The position numbers and the translations under genes are program-made. From Lantana camara (taxonomy: Eukaryota > Streptophyta > Magnoliopsida > Lamiales > Verbenaceae), in NCBI GenBank assembly GCA_037501455.1, contig CM074860.1:37768501-37832500 (forward strand): 64,000 nt of DNA. Reading direction: 5' to 3'. Under the pieces are notes generated by a model, which saw only the letters and a list, made by a program, of their open reading frames with translations, ran no database searches and had not been told where the DNA came from. Shown piece by piece: positions 22,518-35,312 of the stretch (within the stretch, counting starts at the first letter, position 1; every line of letters begins with the position of its first letter).

Positions 22518-25500
22518 AGCGTTTATAGACCGTGAACCAACTTTTTGAATCATCATGCATTGCATTCTTACATGAACTTTGTGCTCGTATTTGTTCTGAC
22601 ATGCTTTAAGGGGGAATTCTTGACCTTTGATACAGTTTACTATTCATAACCCGAGCCTACCTTGTTCATATTGCTACTCGAACCCTAGAGGTTCATCACA
22701 CATGTTTCCCAATCATTTGAACTTATTTCCCGAACTCAGAAAGTCTTTCTTGAGCCATAAGGGTATTTTTGGAACTTACCGACCAAAGTTACTATTCATC
22801 AGAAAATGAGCTTTTGATTCTGATACCTTTTTCAACCCAAGTTACAGTCGAATCGATCCTTGAGTCGAGACGAGTCTTTTGATATTATTCTTGGCTTGGA
22901 AATCCATTCCGGAACTTTGTTTTATTGAAAACGTTTTTGAAAACCCTAATTTACTATTCCTTTTACGAACGGTTTTCATTCGGAAAATGTTTTCTCTTCG
23001 GATTTGCACTACTTGAGCTATTTCAAGATTTTTGAGCTGTTTTACAACTTTGATTCAAACCCTAGCTTGAAATTTTGAAGCGTACGTTCGTACGTGAGAA
23101 TTCACTATTCATCCTACGTTTTCAACTTTTTAATGGTAAAATGTTTTATAGTCGATTTTGGACTCAAAACGCTTCTCGATTTATTTCTTGAATTTTGGAA
23201 GCAATCTGGACTTGAAAATCATTCTAGAAAGTCGTTTTTCACTCATGTCGAGTTTCGAGCTCAAAACTTTTATTCACTAAAACTAATGTATCTTTCAAAC
23301 GGTAAATCCGATTTCGACGAATGAATATGCGTTTCGAAGCTAATTTTCTTGCCGTCGGAATGGTTATACTTCCAGCCACTTATCCTCGAGCCTTGGGGGA
23401 CGAAATTACAGAAATACCCCCAGCAACCCCATTTTTACCTTCTTAATCCCTAAAGCTTCTAGAAGATACAAGTGGATGAACTCTTGTTTTGCTCTCCTAC
23501 CCTTAAGCCATCTCTAATTGCAAGGTGAGGGGCTTCTTCACACCTATATATACCCCTCTCATGGCATTTGAATCCTTGCTCAAAGTCTTGTGTTAACAAG
23601 CACTCCTCTCTCCCTCCTTTCCCTCATTGCCGTCGGCATCCCCTCCCCTTGTAGCTAGGTTAGTTTGTTTTGTTTATGTTATGTTAGTTTATATTATGTT
23701 TAGGTTGGGTCTTAGGGTCTTCCCTAAGCCATATAGGATTTTATTTTATGCATTTATTATATAGTTTTCATGATATGTTTGAATATATGTTTATATGTTT
23801 TAATTGTTTAGTATATGCTTGAATATGTTATGAATTGCTCTAGAATATGCTTTGATCATGTGATATGATTGATATATTATAAGAATTGATGCATGATTAT
23901 GGAATTTGAATTATGTTCATGCATGTTAGCTAATGGAATAGTGATATACAATTAATTATGTCACAACTTGTTACATGTTGATATGGAATTAAATTGTTAC
24001 ATGTTACATGCCTAAAGGTTTATGATATATGATATGATATGATATGAGATATGTTGTGACATGTTGTCACATTGTTATATGACTCTTGAATTATGAATTG
24101 AGCTTATGTTATGATTTGGATTAATGGACTAGTGCCCTGATTATGTTATACACTTTAATAGTGTCACATGTTATAACCTAAGATAGAATAGTGTTTCATA
24201 ACTTAATCTTATGCCTTAATTGGACCTCTTAACTATAGGTTATACCTTTAACCTAGATCACACTTGATTATATTAACATGAACTTGAAACTATAGGTTAC
24301 AATCAAGATCATAATTTAATTAGGGTGTGTGTGTGTGTGCATGCCGTGTGTGTGTGTGTGTTCGTGCATGGTGTGTGTGTGTACCGTGTGTGTGTGGGTG
24401 TGTGTATAGTAAGGGTTTGACCCGACCCTTTGACCCGACATGTGAATAGTAACCTATGAATAGTAATCGTGAATAGTAATCTGGAATAGTACTTTTGAAT
24501 AGTACTCTTGAATAGTAAAAATGAATTAAAACTTGTGCTTTCTCTATAGACATTTGCACTTAGGGTTTCCATATCCAGGGTCTAAAATGTGTTTTCAAAA
24601 TGTGTTTTCTTTCGTGGACTTATTTCTTAACCTAAGGTTTACGATAGGATTCATAATTTGACTAAAGCTTACTCGGTTATAGTAAGATCATAGTCTAACG
24701 TTAAGAGTAACTCACTTTGACGTATTCCTTTGTGTGTTACCTTTCTTGAATACCTTAAATGGTATTACTCTCTTGTGTTACATGTTCCTTGTTCATTTGT
24801 TTCTTGCATTTCATATGCATCTTGGTTAGTAGTGGGTCTTAGTTGTTAAGCTCACTCTAGTACGCCACCTACAGGAGTTAAAGTTGAGCACTGGGATCCC
24901 CAGGGCACCGCATAATCTGTCTACCTTCCTTTGTTACTATTAGGTGAGGTGAAGTTATAAATGTTTTCCAACTGGAACCACGATTATACTATCGTATCAT
25001 ATGTTTTGAAATTCAAAGCTAAACCTTGTTTTGAACTACTCCCTTTTATCGGGACATTCTCTTGAAAGGATCATTCATACTTTAATAGTATATCTTGATC
25101 AACAGTACATGTTTTCCAAAGTTCTGCATTCTTGTTCAAAGACAGTTACATGTTTTGCATATGTTTTCAAAGTACAGTTTACAGACAGAATCACATGTTT
25201 TCAGACAGAATCATATGTTTTACAGACATCATCATATGTTACAGTTACAGTTTCACATGTTATAGTTAGCATACTGGAGTGATACTCTGGTCACTGCTAA
25301 TCTTAAATGCAAGCATACAGTTTACAGTTTGGGCCCGGCGGTTATGTGTGTAGGTGATGCTCGGGAGGTGAGCGCCAACGACATCACCAATACCGACCGC
25401 CACAGTTAGACAATTAACACCGACTTTTAACAGGAGGTTTGTTAAGTCAGGACAATTTATCTGGGAACTGACAGCAAATCTGTTCCCATTACATGTTTAC

Positions 25501-26580
25501 AGGTCGCCTAGGGCTAGCTACCCGAAGTGACAACCGGTGGAGGATGGTGCATGTTTGTATGTGTTTGTAAGAGTTGTTGTTGACCTTGGTCCAATAGTCT
25601 ACTGTGTGCGGAGTTGTTGTTGACCTTGGTCCAATGCTCTACTTTATGTGGGGTTATTGTTGATCTTGGTCCGATACTCTACTATACGTGGAATTATTGT
25701 TGATCCTGGTCTGATGCTCAACCAAATCATGTTTTCTGGAGTAAGGATGGAGGAGCCTAGCTTGCGGGCAAAATTCTGTTTCAGAAAGGATGGTTCATAT
25801 CTGGAAAAGTTCACTTTACCCTTATCCCGTTTTATGAAAGAACTATGAACCATCAACAGCATATGTGTGCGCGTGTGATAGCATTCATGAAAATGTTTTA
25901 TAACGTGCATTCTTTTACAGCATCGCATTCAAAGAGTTTTACCAACCGAACTTGTTTCAAGTTCTTCTTTAAAGCATTGCATTTAACAGTTTCGAAATTT
26001 ACTTCAAGTTCTTTAATTCAGTACTTTCTTTAAAGTATTCCCTCACTTAGTCCTTTTGACTAATACCTCTCCCGTTTTCTTGCCTCGTGGTTTCAGGTCT
26101 TGCAGCCGCAGTCTAGAGGCATCTTGAAGCTCTAGATTGTCATTTTTGTTTCTGTCAGGACTTAGTATTACTTCCTTTTGTGTCCTGCATATGTTTTATG
26201 GCTGCATCACTTGATACTTCTGTATATGTTTCTGAATACTTGAGTATCTTTGTTATACTCTTTCTGCTACTCTGTTACCGATACTTCTGTATATCGGTAC
26301 TTATATGTTTATGTGTTATATGTTCTGATATGCCGAGTCTCTCTTACACGATCAATATGTTCTTGCTTGTTACATGCCATCACGCACATGTTTTGAAAAG
26401 TTTTAAAATACTCTGATTTTCCGCTGCATAGCCACATCGTTGTACATGTATAGTTCTGATAGACAGCCGTTCGCTGGAGTATTTCTTGAGTGATGGCTCA
26501 CACCATTACTTGAGAAGTGCTTCGGTGCGGGGGTTGAGACGCCGCTCTCCTCTTGTTCTGGTACGGGTGGGGGCGTTACA
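22464..26580 (+). repeat. 3' LTR of G2 (4117 bp)
   Basis: It is a direct repeat of 12069-16220 with the same termini. It carries the TATA box (23545-23552), TG repeats, GAATAGTA repeats, the GGAG-loop hairpin (25421-25447 region) and the 40-bp repeats (from 25571). It is shorter than the 5' LTR mainly because it lacks a T/G-rich stretch near 23690. Confidence 0.95.
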
Positions 26581-26964
26581 ATGATCTTATGATTGATGGG
26601 TCTAGCTTAACGCCTAAGTAAATATGGATGTTGCACGAGTCGTGGGTCCATATTGAAAAATAGGTGATGCAAAAACAATTACTAAGAGTTCTAAAGGTGT
26701 TAGAATTGGTAAGTTGTACCTACCTAGGGTTTTACTTAGAATGTTTGCGAGTCGTGGGTTCGAGGTAAAATGCTTAGGATCTTAGTACCCATTGGGAAAC
26801 GTGATCCTCTTAGATCTTTGGGAATTATAGATCTTTGAAAAACAGTGGGATCTACATTAGATTAAAGACCTTATCGTTTGTATATTGTTATAAATCAACG
26901 TGCTCACTAGTTCTCTGTTTTACCATTTAGGTCGTAGATTCTGTGATTCTCTACGTGTTTTGAA
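26581..26964 (+). mobile_element. Copia leader (part 2), just upstream of gag
   Basis: It continues the leader broken at 12068. It contains GCACGAGTCGTGGGT (26633-26647) and GCGAGTCGTGGGTT (26747-26760). No reading frame is supported. An acceptor-like TTTTACCATTTAG/GT occurs near 26931. Confidence 0.75.
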
Positions 26965-29900
26965 ATGGCAACCAAAAACCCTCTTGTATCGATCCTCGAG
27001 TCAAACAAGTTGACTGGTCCCAACTATTGTGATTGTCTGAGGAATCTAAAAATCATTTTAGATTCTGACAAGAGAACTTATGTTCTCTTCGAAGGGGAGG
27101 CTCCCACTCGGGCCGAGCGGGAAGCGATCCAGAAGTGGAAGGATGATAATCTCCAAGCCCGTTGCCTTATGTTGGCTAACATATCTCCGGACTTGCAAAG
27201 GCAACATGAGGCCATTGAATTCGCTTGGGAGATTTACGACCATTTAGACCAACTTTACCACCCTCATGAACGTGTTACAAGGTATAACACTTCAAATGAA
27301 TTGTTCCACTTGAGAATGAGGGAAGGTTCTAGTGTCCATGAGTATGGACTCAAGTTTCTCGCCCTTACTGAGAAACTTGCTTCCATGGATATGCCACTGA
27401 AAGATGAGCTTTCAGTGGACTTGTTGCTAAGCTCGCTCCCACCATCATTCAACCCTTTTGTCCTTAACTTCAACATGAAGCTTGCTGGTGCTACTGTAGC
27501 TGAGCTGATTAGTCAACTTGTGACTGCTGAAAGTACGATCAAGAAGGACAATAAGGTTCTGATGGTGAATGCTCCATCTTCCTCTTCTGGGCCTTCTAAA
27601 GGTAAGGGCAAGAAAGCCCAAAAGAAGAAGAAGAAACCCCTTAAGCCCACTGGTGGTGTTTCGAAGGGGAAGGCCTAAAAGAAGAAGCGTGATTAGAAAG
27701 AGGATGTTCGCTTGCATTGTAGCAAAACGGGACATTGGAGGAGAAACTGCCCAGAGTACAAGGCTACTCTAAAGAAAGGTATGTTTCTCGTTGAAATAAA
27801 TCTTTCTATTAATTCTAGTTCTTGGGTACTTGATACCGGTTGTGGAACTCATATCTGTAATGATGTACAGATGCTAAGTGAAGTCCAACAACTCAAAGAA
27901 GGAGAATGTGTCTTGAAGATCGGCGATGACTCAAACGTTGAAGCTCGACCTTTAGGCACAATTAGATTAGATTTAGGTAGTTTTGAGTTAGTCTTAAAGA
28001 AAGTCCTTTATGTACCGAGCATTATTCGTAATATAATTTCAGTTCCAATTTTAGATTGTGAAGTTTTTGAAACTTATATTAAGAATGGTAAATACTTTAT
28101 CAAACGGAACAACTCTTTCGTTCACATCGGTACTCTAAGTAGTGGACTTTATCTAACTCAGAATATCAATATTACGAATATACAACAAGAAACTAAATGT
28201 AAGAGAGATGACAAAGTTTCAGCTCCCTTATGGCACGCTAGATTAGGACACATTTCCAAGAACAGAATTAGCAAGATAAACACTCTAGGATCATTCTCTG
28301 AAAATGATCTCAAAGAGTTAACTTCTTGTGAATCCTGTCTCAAAGGAAAAATGTCCAAAGTTCCTTTTAAAGGAACTGTGGAACGTGCCACTAAGGTTTT
28401 AGATTTGATCTATTCAGATGTTTGTGGACTGCATAGTGTAAGCACTAGAAACAATCATCAGTATTTCATAACCTTTACTGATAACTTTAGATGGTATGGT
28501 TATGTATACTTAATGAAGTATAAATCTGAAGCTTTTGAGAAATTCTTAGAATTTCAAAAGGAGGTTGAGAACCAAACTGGTCACAAGATCAAAGCACTTC
28601 GATCTGATCGAGGAGGCGAGTATCTTAGTGAAGAATTCCTTAATCATCTCAAAGATAATGATATTATCTCTCAGTGGACTCCTCCGGGAACTCCTCAGCT
28701 TAATGGAGTTTCTGAGAGAAGGAATCGAACTCTACTTGATATTGTTCGTTCCATGATGAGTTTCACTGAATTACCACCTTCTTTCTGGGGTTATGCCTTA
28801 GAAAGTGCAGCAAAGATTTTGAATCTAGTTCCCTCTAAGTCAGTCCCTAAAACGCCCTATGAAATGTGGCATGGTAAAATCCCTAGTTATTCTTACTTAA
28901 GAATTTGGGGTTGTCCTGCTTACGTGAAGAGGACAGTGGGAGATAAGTTAGAATCTCGTTCTAACTTATGCTACTTTGTAGGTTATCCTAAGGAATCTAT
29001 AGGATACTACTTCTATGATCAATCTGAGCAAAAGGTGTTTGTTTCCAGAAATGCCATTTTTCTGGAGGAACCGTTCCTTAAAGAAAAGAAAGGCAAGATC
29101 ATAGAATTAGAAGAAGTACAAAGTGATCCCACACCACCCACTGAACAAACGTCCCCTTCTGGCCAATCACAACCAATCACGAATTTCGATACACACGTAA
29201 ATCCTCCTCTAAGGCGTTCTGAACGCACTCCTAGACAGCCGGAGAGATGGTATGGATTCTTCCATGAAATCTCTCAAAAGGATAATGATCCTTTATCATA
29301 TGAGGAGGCACTTTCAGATTCTGACTCTGAACAGTGGATAGAAGGCATGAAATCCAAAATGGACTCCATGAACTCCAACCAAGTTTGGACCTTGGTAGAT
29401 TTGCCTGATGGGGTCAAACCCATAGGTTGCAAATGGATCTTTAAGAGAAAGCTTGGAGTTGATGGAAGCATTGCAGCCTACAAAGAAAGGCTGGTTGCAA
29501 AAGGATTCACTCAAAGACCCGGCGTGGACTTTGACGAAACTTTTTCACCAGTTGCAATGCAAAAGTCTATTCGGATCATGCTTGCCATTGCTGCATATTA
29601 TGACTATGAGATATGGCAAATGGATGTGAAAACTGCCTTTCTCAATGGTGACATTGATAAAGACCTTTATATGGAACAACCCATAGGTTTCACATTCAGT
29701 GGGAGTGAGCAAAAGTTTTGCAAACTCCAAAGACCAATCTATGGATTGAAACAGGCTTCTAGGAATTGGAATATTCTATTTGACGAATCAGTCAAAGCGT
29801 TTGGCTTCATTCAAATTTCTAATGAATCATGTGTGTATAGAAAGAATTTGGAGACCTCAGTGCAATTCTTAGTACTTTATGTAGATGACATCCTTCTTAT

Positions 29901-30839
29901 TGGGAATTCGAAGGATGACATGAAAGTGACTAAGTTATGGTTATCGAACCAATTCAAGATGAAAGATCTTGCTGATGCGTCCTATATCCTTGGAATTAAA
30001 ATCTATCGAGATAGATCTAGAAGGTTAATAGGACTATCACAGTCGATGTACATCGACAAAGTATTGAAGAGATTCAATATGGAGTCAGCAAAGGTTAAGA
30101 ACCTTCCTATGAGTGTAGGAACATGTCTTTCTAAGAAGATGTGTCCTAAGACTAACCTTGAGAAGGAAAGAATGGCTCATACACCTTATGCATCAGTAAT
30201 AGGTAGCATAATGTATGCAATGTTATGTACTCGACCGGATGTGGCTTATGAACTTAGTGTAACAAGTCGTTTCCAATCTGACCCTGGAGATGGTCACTGG
30301 GCTGCCGTGAAGAATATTCTTAAGTACTTGAAAAGTACTAAAGACTTATTCTTAGTTTACGGAGGTCAGAAAGATCTTTCTTTCAAAGGATACTGCGATG
30401 CAAGCTTTGCATCTGACTTAGATGATTTTAAGTCAATGTCAGGATACATTTTCTGCCTAAACGGCATAGTAGTGAGTTGGAAGAGTTCCAAGCAACTGAG
30501 GCTGAATACTTAGCTGCAAATAATGCAGCTAAGGAAGTTGTTTGGATTAGAAACTTCATTCATGAGTTGAATGTTGTTACTAGCATGAAAGACCCCATTT
30601 CTGTGTTTTGTGACAACACTGGGCCGGTTGCTCAAGCAAGAGAACTAAGTTCTCACCAACGGACCAAGCACATTATGAGGAAGTATCACGTAATCCGTGA
30701 TATTATCAAAAGAGGAGATGTGCAAATTGAGAGGGTCACATCAGCAGAGAATGTGGCAGATCCACTTATTAAACCCCTTAGTCGAGAAGCTTTCCAAGGT
30801 CATCTTCAGAAGATGGGACTTAGAGTAGCTTTAGAATGA
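26965..30839 (+). pseudogene. Ty1/copia gag-pol polyprotein, damaged (Angela/BARE-like)
   Basis: The start is ATG 26965 (MATKNPLVSILESNKLTG), a copia capsid of about 237 aa. In-frame stops TAA (27676-27678) and TAG (27694-27696) precede the zinc knuckle, whose first Cys is Arg (RLHCSKTGHWRRNC). One long frame follows: protease with LDTGCGTH (about 27828), integrase with LWHARLGH, an Asp in YSDVCG, SDRGGEY, and Glu in GVSERRN, then reverse transcriptase with QMDVKTAFLNGDI and active site YVDD (29878-29889), then RNase H. Domain order PR-INT-RT-RH is diagnostic of copia. At about 30495 the frame breaks right after SWKSSKQ and continues one frame over as TEAEYLAA, which fits a deletion of about 22 nt. 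The C-terminal part (KHIMRKYHVIRDI, NVADPLIKPLS) is intact to the stop at 30839. The end resembles BARE/Angela. Not functional as it stands. Confidence 0.92.
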
Positions 30840-30850
30840 CTTTGACGAGC

Positions 30851-30861
30851 AAGTGGGAGAT
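30851..30861 (+). promoter_or_regulatory. Polypurine tract of the copia element
   Basis: AAGTGGGAGAT lies immediately 5' of the LTR start TGTTAGG, the usual copia arrangement. Confidence 0.85.
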
Positions 30862-32340
30862 TGTTAGGAATAGTGCCCTAGAAAGCCGATTGAATATCCG
30901 CTTTGTACTTTTCCTTATTGTAATCACAGACAATATTGAAATAACGAATTGAGGTAACACTTCTTTATATGCTCTTGTTTGGTATGTGTTTACTTTATCT
31001 GTGCATGTATGAGAACTCCCCTAATCCTGATGACTTTAGGACTCTACCATTTAGGTGAAATGGTTCATGAAGCGAGCCCTATATCACACAAGTCATGATT
31101 AGTAAAATACTCCAAACCGATGAGTCCTACCAATAGTGGGAGTGTCAACCTGACTCCTCTAAGGCTTGCTTGTGGGATCACGCCCTTAAGAAGGACCACC
31201 TTGTTTCATGTAGGTGCAAAGTGTACAGTTGATACGTGCGTGAGACATGCGGGTGCTTACTTCAATAAGTAAGTTAACTGAGGTGCCCCGTGTGAGAACA
31301 TTCCTAAATGGGAAACGAAGTTTCTATTTCAGGAAATGGAAACTTCCAGATTAGGAAATATCTCACGAGTCATTGATGTGATTAATTGATCCTTAGACTT
31401 GAGGTTCCATGTCACTTTATGAGTTAACTCTGTAGTCTTAGTTATAAGCTTTAAAGGGTGTCGTCTTAGACAACTGATTCAAGGCTTATGCTGGGGCTGC
31501 ACAAGTGATTCATGAAAGTGAATGAGAATCAAGAAAGGATCTACACTTGCATTTGCAAGGTGATCTCTTATTGTGTAAGTCATTCATATTCCATATGGAG
31601 TCCTTGGCTAAGGCAGTAGATCAAGACATCAAGAAAAGGGTTTCTTGGATTGAGATCAACTGGATATTAAATGCACTTTGCTTTAAGACCGGATTATTAG
31701 GGTTCTGATTATTCCCTTACCCTAGATCATGGTTGAGAGATAGTACGTAGGAGGATTGTATCTCATAATGAATCAACGACTTAAAGGTTCTATCGAATCC
31801 GAACATTCCAATTCAGCTAGGGGTTAAACACCTGTTGCTAGACTATGGTCGTTTAATCTGTGGACTGATTAATTAATTAGTAAATTAATTAATTAGGGTC
31901 ACTGCTAATTGGATTGAGAACCTAGAGGGTCACACACAACAACTTGGTTACATGAGTTAAGGCTTTAAAATGATTAAACGAGTTAATCGGGCCAAGAGGG
32001 TTCCATGCGTGTGGGTCACATGAGTGACACGTGTCCTTGTGACACGTGTCTCACACGTGTATATATATATATATTGTATATGTATATATTAAATAATTAA
32101 ATGTGTTAATTATTTAATAGACTGTGGTTTGATTTTGAATTAAAAAGAAAGTCTTATTTTGGAGAAAAATTAATCTAGTTAATTAATTGTGAATTAATTA
32201 ATTAGATAAATATAAGTTATTTATTTATTTAATAAATAAAGTATAAAATTATCCAAAAGGAGTTTGGATATTTTTAGCTCTCTTAAAAATTGATTTGAAT
32301 TAGAATTCAAAGTCAAAGTTCGAAATTACTTGATGATCAT
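30862..32340 (+). mobile_element. Copia 3' LTR, truncated at its 3' end
   Basis: It starts TGTTAGGAATAGTGCCC and closely matches the solo LTR at 8751 to about 32040. It then has an AT-rich stretch that the solo LTR lacks. The expected terminus TCCAACA is absent: sequence changes to gypsy gag at about 32341. Three CACGTG boxes (32028, 32044, 32054) stand directly before a (TA)n tract (32060-32073) that could serve as TATA box. Confidence 0.88.
32028..32074 (+). promoter_or_regulatory. G-box cluster and TATA-like tract in the copia LTR
   Basis: CACGTG occurs at 32028-32033, 32044-32049 and 32054-32059, followed at once by ATATATATATATAT. ACGT-core boxes bind plant bZIP and bHLH factors and occur in stress- or ABA-responsive promoters. 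Similar boxes are kept in the copia LTRs at 4305/4343 and 9900/9911. Confidence 0.5.
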
Positions 32341-35300
32341 GTAATAGAAGAGGGGGTTTTGGGAGTCTTTTGTGCCCGAGGTTGTACGGGGAAAGGAAGG
32401 AGCAGGAATTCATGGACCTGAAGTAGGGTACCCGTACGGTGGCTCAATACTTGGCTATTTTTAATAGTCTCGGGAAGTATGCTCCTCATATAACCCGAGA
32501 TGAGAAGAGGAAGGCCAGGAAATTCATTGCAGGGCTGAGGCAGGACTTGAGGCATGGTCATGCCGGGCACAATTTTGAGTCCATCGCAGACACGGTACAA
32601 AGGGCTATGGTACAAGAATAGGAATACAAGAAGAAGGATACAGTTTCTATGGTATTCATCGGACAAGGGTCTGGATCAGGATCAGGGAGGAAGAGGCCTA
32701 TTACTCAAGCAGCTCCATCGGCCAAAGGTCCTTTCAAGAAACCTCATAATGTAGGACCGGTTTCACAAGCTCCTCAGGCACTACCAGTGGTGCCTCCGGC
32801 TCTACCAACTGCAAGTGCGGCTCGATTGGGTAAATCGTCGTACACACATTGTGGAGGACCGACCCACAACTACCATAACTATCGAAGGAGGTTGGGATTG
32901 TGTCTTATTTGCGGGAAAGGGGATCACATGGCGGATGCTTGTCTAAATAAGACTCCGGGTTTTCAAGTTGGAGTCCCGAGGCCACTGATCCAAGCTTGGT
33001 CATATGCCCTTGAGGGCGAAGAACAGGATGTCGAGACCGATTCTATAGCCGTGGTGGAAGGTACCATATGCATTCATAATACAAACATTCATGCACTTTT
33101 TGATCCTGGTGCCACGTATTCTTTTATTTCATGTGATCTAGCTGCTACTATGTGCTTGTCTGTTACCTACTTAAATTCTTGTTACTTGGTTAGTACCCCT
33201 CTTGGGAAGTCTTGAGACAGATCGGGTTGTTCGGGGTTGTTCAGTAAGTTTGGAAGGAAGAGATTACCCTGCAAACTTCATTGTGATGCCTATGAAGAAG
33301 TACGGAGTTATTCTGGGTATGGATTGGTTGTTCAAGCATCGGGCTAAGGTTGATTATTTTACAAAGAAGGTTAACTTGGGTGAAGAGTTGATTATTGGTA
33401 TTGGTTCGAAGACGGTACCACCCTTTTCCTTTATAGAAGCTCACAAGTTGGTAAGGGAGGGAGCCAATAGATTTATTGCTTATCTTTTTAATAAGTCGAA
33501 GGATCAAGCACAGTTTGAGGATACCGCAGTTGTGATGGAATATCCTGATGTTTTTTCGGAGAATTTCGGGTCTTTACACTGGATTGGGAGATTGAGTTTG
33601 TGATAGATTTATATTCGGGAGCAAAACCGTATTCTAAGACTCCCTACCGTATGGTACTAGCCGAGCTGAAAGAGTTGAAGATTCAGCTAGAAGAGCTACT
33701 TAAGACTGGGTATATCCAGCCGAGTTCTTCACCATGGGGTGTACCGAGAGTTCTTCACCTTGGGGTGAACCGATTCTCTTTGTCAAGAAAAAGGATGGGA
33801 CTCTGAGAATGTGCATAGATTATCGAGAGTTGATGACTCTGAAGAACAAGTACCCTTTGCCCCACATTGATGATTTGTTTGATATGTTACAAGGTTCAAG
33901 AGTGTATTCAAAATTGGATTTGTGACAGGGATACTATCAGCTGAAAATCCGAGAAGAGGATATTCCAAAGACGGGATTCAACACCCGGTATAGGCATTTG
34001 GAGTTTATAGTGATGCCATTTAGATTAACTAATGCCCCAACAGCTTTCATGGATATGATGTATCGAATTTTTAATCACTATCTCGATAAGTTTGTGGTTA
34101 TCTTCATCGACGATATTCTTGTATACTCCAGGACTCCGGAAGATCATGCGCGACAACTCGGAGTGGTTTTAGATACTTTGAGGGAACACCGTTTGTATGC
34201 TAAGTTCAGTAAATGTAAGTTTTGGATTTATCGGTAACTTTCCTAGGCCACATTATCTCGAGTAGAGGTCTAGAATTAGATCCTTCGAAGATTGAGACAG
34301 TTCTACAGTGGCAACGTCCGAAGAATGCCTTAGAGGTAAGAAGTTTCTTGGGTTTGGCTGGCTATTATAGGAGATTCGTGCAGGACTTTTTGAAGATTGT
34401 TGCCCCTTTGACCCGATTGACTAAGAAAGAGGCTAAATTTGAGTGGGATGAGGCGTGTGAGGCAAGCTTCCAACTTTTGAAGGAGAAGTTGACAACTGCA
34501 CCAGTGTTAGCACTTCCCGAATGTATAGAAGGATATACAGTGTATACGGATGCCGCGAAAAAGGGTTTGGATGTGTATTAATGCAGAAGGAGTTGAATAA
34601 GAGACAACGGCGTTGGATGGAGTTCCTTACGGATTTTGATTGTACAATCCGATACCATCCCGACAAAGCAAACGTGGTTGCGGATGCGCTTAGTAGGAAA
34701 GCTAGAGTGTCCAATGTGAAAATGGAAATTGGGGGTGATGAAGAGCCATTCAAGTTAAGGGCTAGTGTTCGGAATATTTTAGTTCAGGTAGATCTTCAGC
34801 AGAGATTGTTTGAGGCTCAGAGAGTTGATCCCGAGGTTCAGAAGTTAGCAGAGAAAGCTCGAGCTGATCCAGAGTGCCCATTTGGGTTTGATGAAACGGG
34901 ACTTTTGAGGTTCAAGAACAGAATTGTCCGGAGAGTTAAAATGGATTATTCTTGAAGAGGCTCATCGGTTAGCTTATTCGATACATCCCATCGAGAATAA
35001 GATGTACAAGGATTTAAAACAGTATTATTGGTGGAATGCTTTGAAGCGGGATGTGATCAACTTTGTGAAGCACTGCATGACCTACCAAGTGGTGAAGGCA
35101 AAACATCAGAAGCCATCGGGGCTACTTCAGTCATTGCCTATTCCGGAGTGGAAGTGGCAACAGATAGCAGTGGATTTTGTTTCGAGTTTACCAAGAGTGA
35201 AGGGTGGCCTTGATGGGATAATTGTGGACCGTTTGACAAAGTCGGCTCATTTTCTTACCATTCGGATGTCCGATAAAGTAAGCAAGCTAGCCAAGAAGTA
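32341..35300 (+). pseudogene. Decayed Ty3/gypsy gag-pol remnant (probable body of G1)
   Basis: Pieces in order: end of gag capsid (TVAQYLAIFNSLGKYAPHI, about 32436); a degenerate first and an intact second zinc knuckle ([14 protein letters not shown], about 32909); protease DPGATYSFI (about 33103); reverse transcriptase with FIDDILVYS (about 34102); residual RNase H; integrase zinc region, an altered first block (VDFVSSLP), and RLTKSAHF, ending at KLAKK. Multiple stops and frameshifts occur. A 26-bp tandem duplication at 33722-33773 repeats the SSPWG motif and breaks the frame. Near 34580 the RNase H core (about 70 codons) is missing, VLMQ running straight into [11 protein letters not shown]. 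The 5' end abuts the truncated copia LTR and the 3' end meets G3 head-on. Gag and pol resemble G4 and G3 more than G2. Confidence 0.88.
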
Positions 35301-35312
35301 AACAAGCTAGCC
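35283..35312. other. Convergent junction of two truncated gypsy elements
   Basis: CAAGCTAGCC occurs twice, 20 bp apart (35283-35292 and 35303-35312). The first belongs to the integrase KLAK codons of the plus-strand remnant. The second belongs to the minus-strand RNase H (YLYGAS). The two elements therefore join at shared AAGCTAGCC with a small duplication. Confidence 0.75.

Larger units (their letters stand above)
12069..26580 (+). mobile_element. G2: complete Ty3/gypsy chromovirus-like element
   Basis: Both LTRs start TGTAACAGCCC and end GGGGGCGTTACA, and the flanking duplication ATGAT is perfect (12064-12068 and 26581-26585). Order: LTR, tRNA-Met PBS, an extra ORF, a spacer of about 0.8 kb, gag-pol, PPT, LTR. 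At 14.5 kb with LTRs above 4.1 kb it is long for a chromovirus. Three nonsense codons in gag-pol make it non-autonomous today. It is inserted in the copia leader. Confidence 0.95.

Noticed and set aside
8751..32340. Reading the copia LTR at 8751-10347 as the 5' LTR of the copia element at 26965-30839
   Set aside because: Gypsy LTR sequence resumes right after 10347, no PBS follows, and near-identical 5-bp flanks mark it as a solo LTR.
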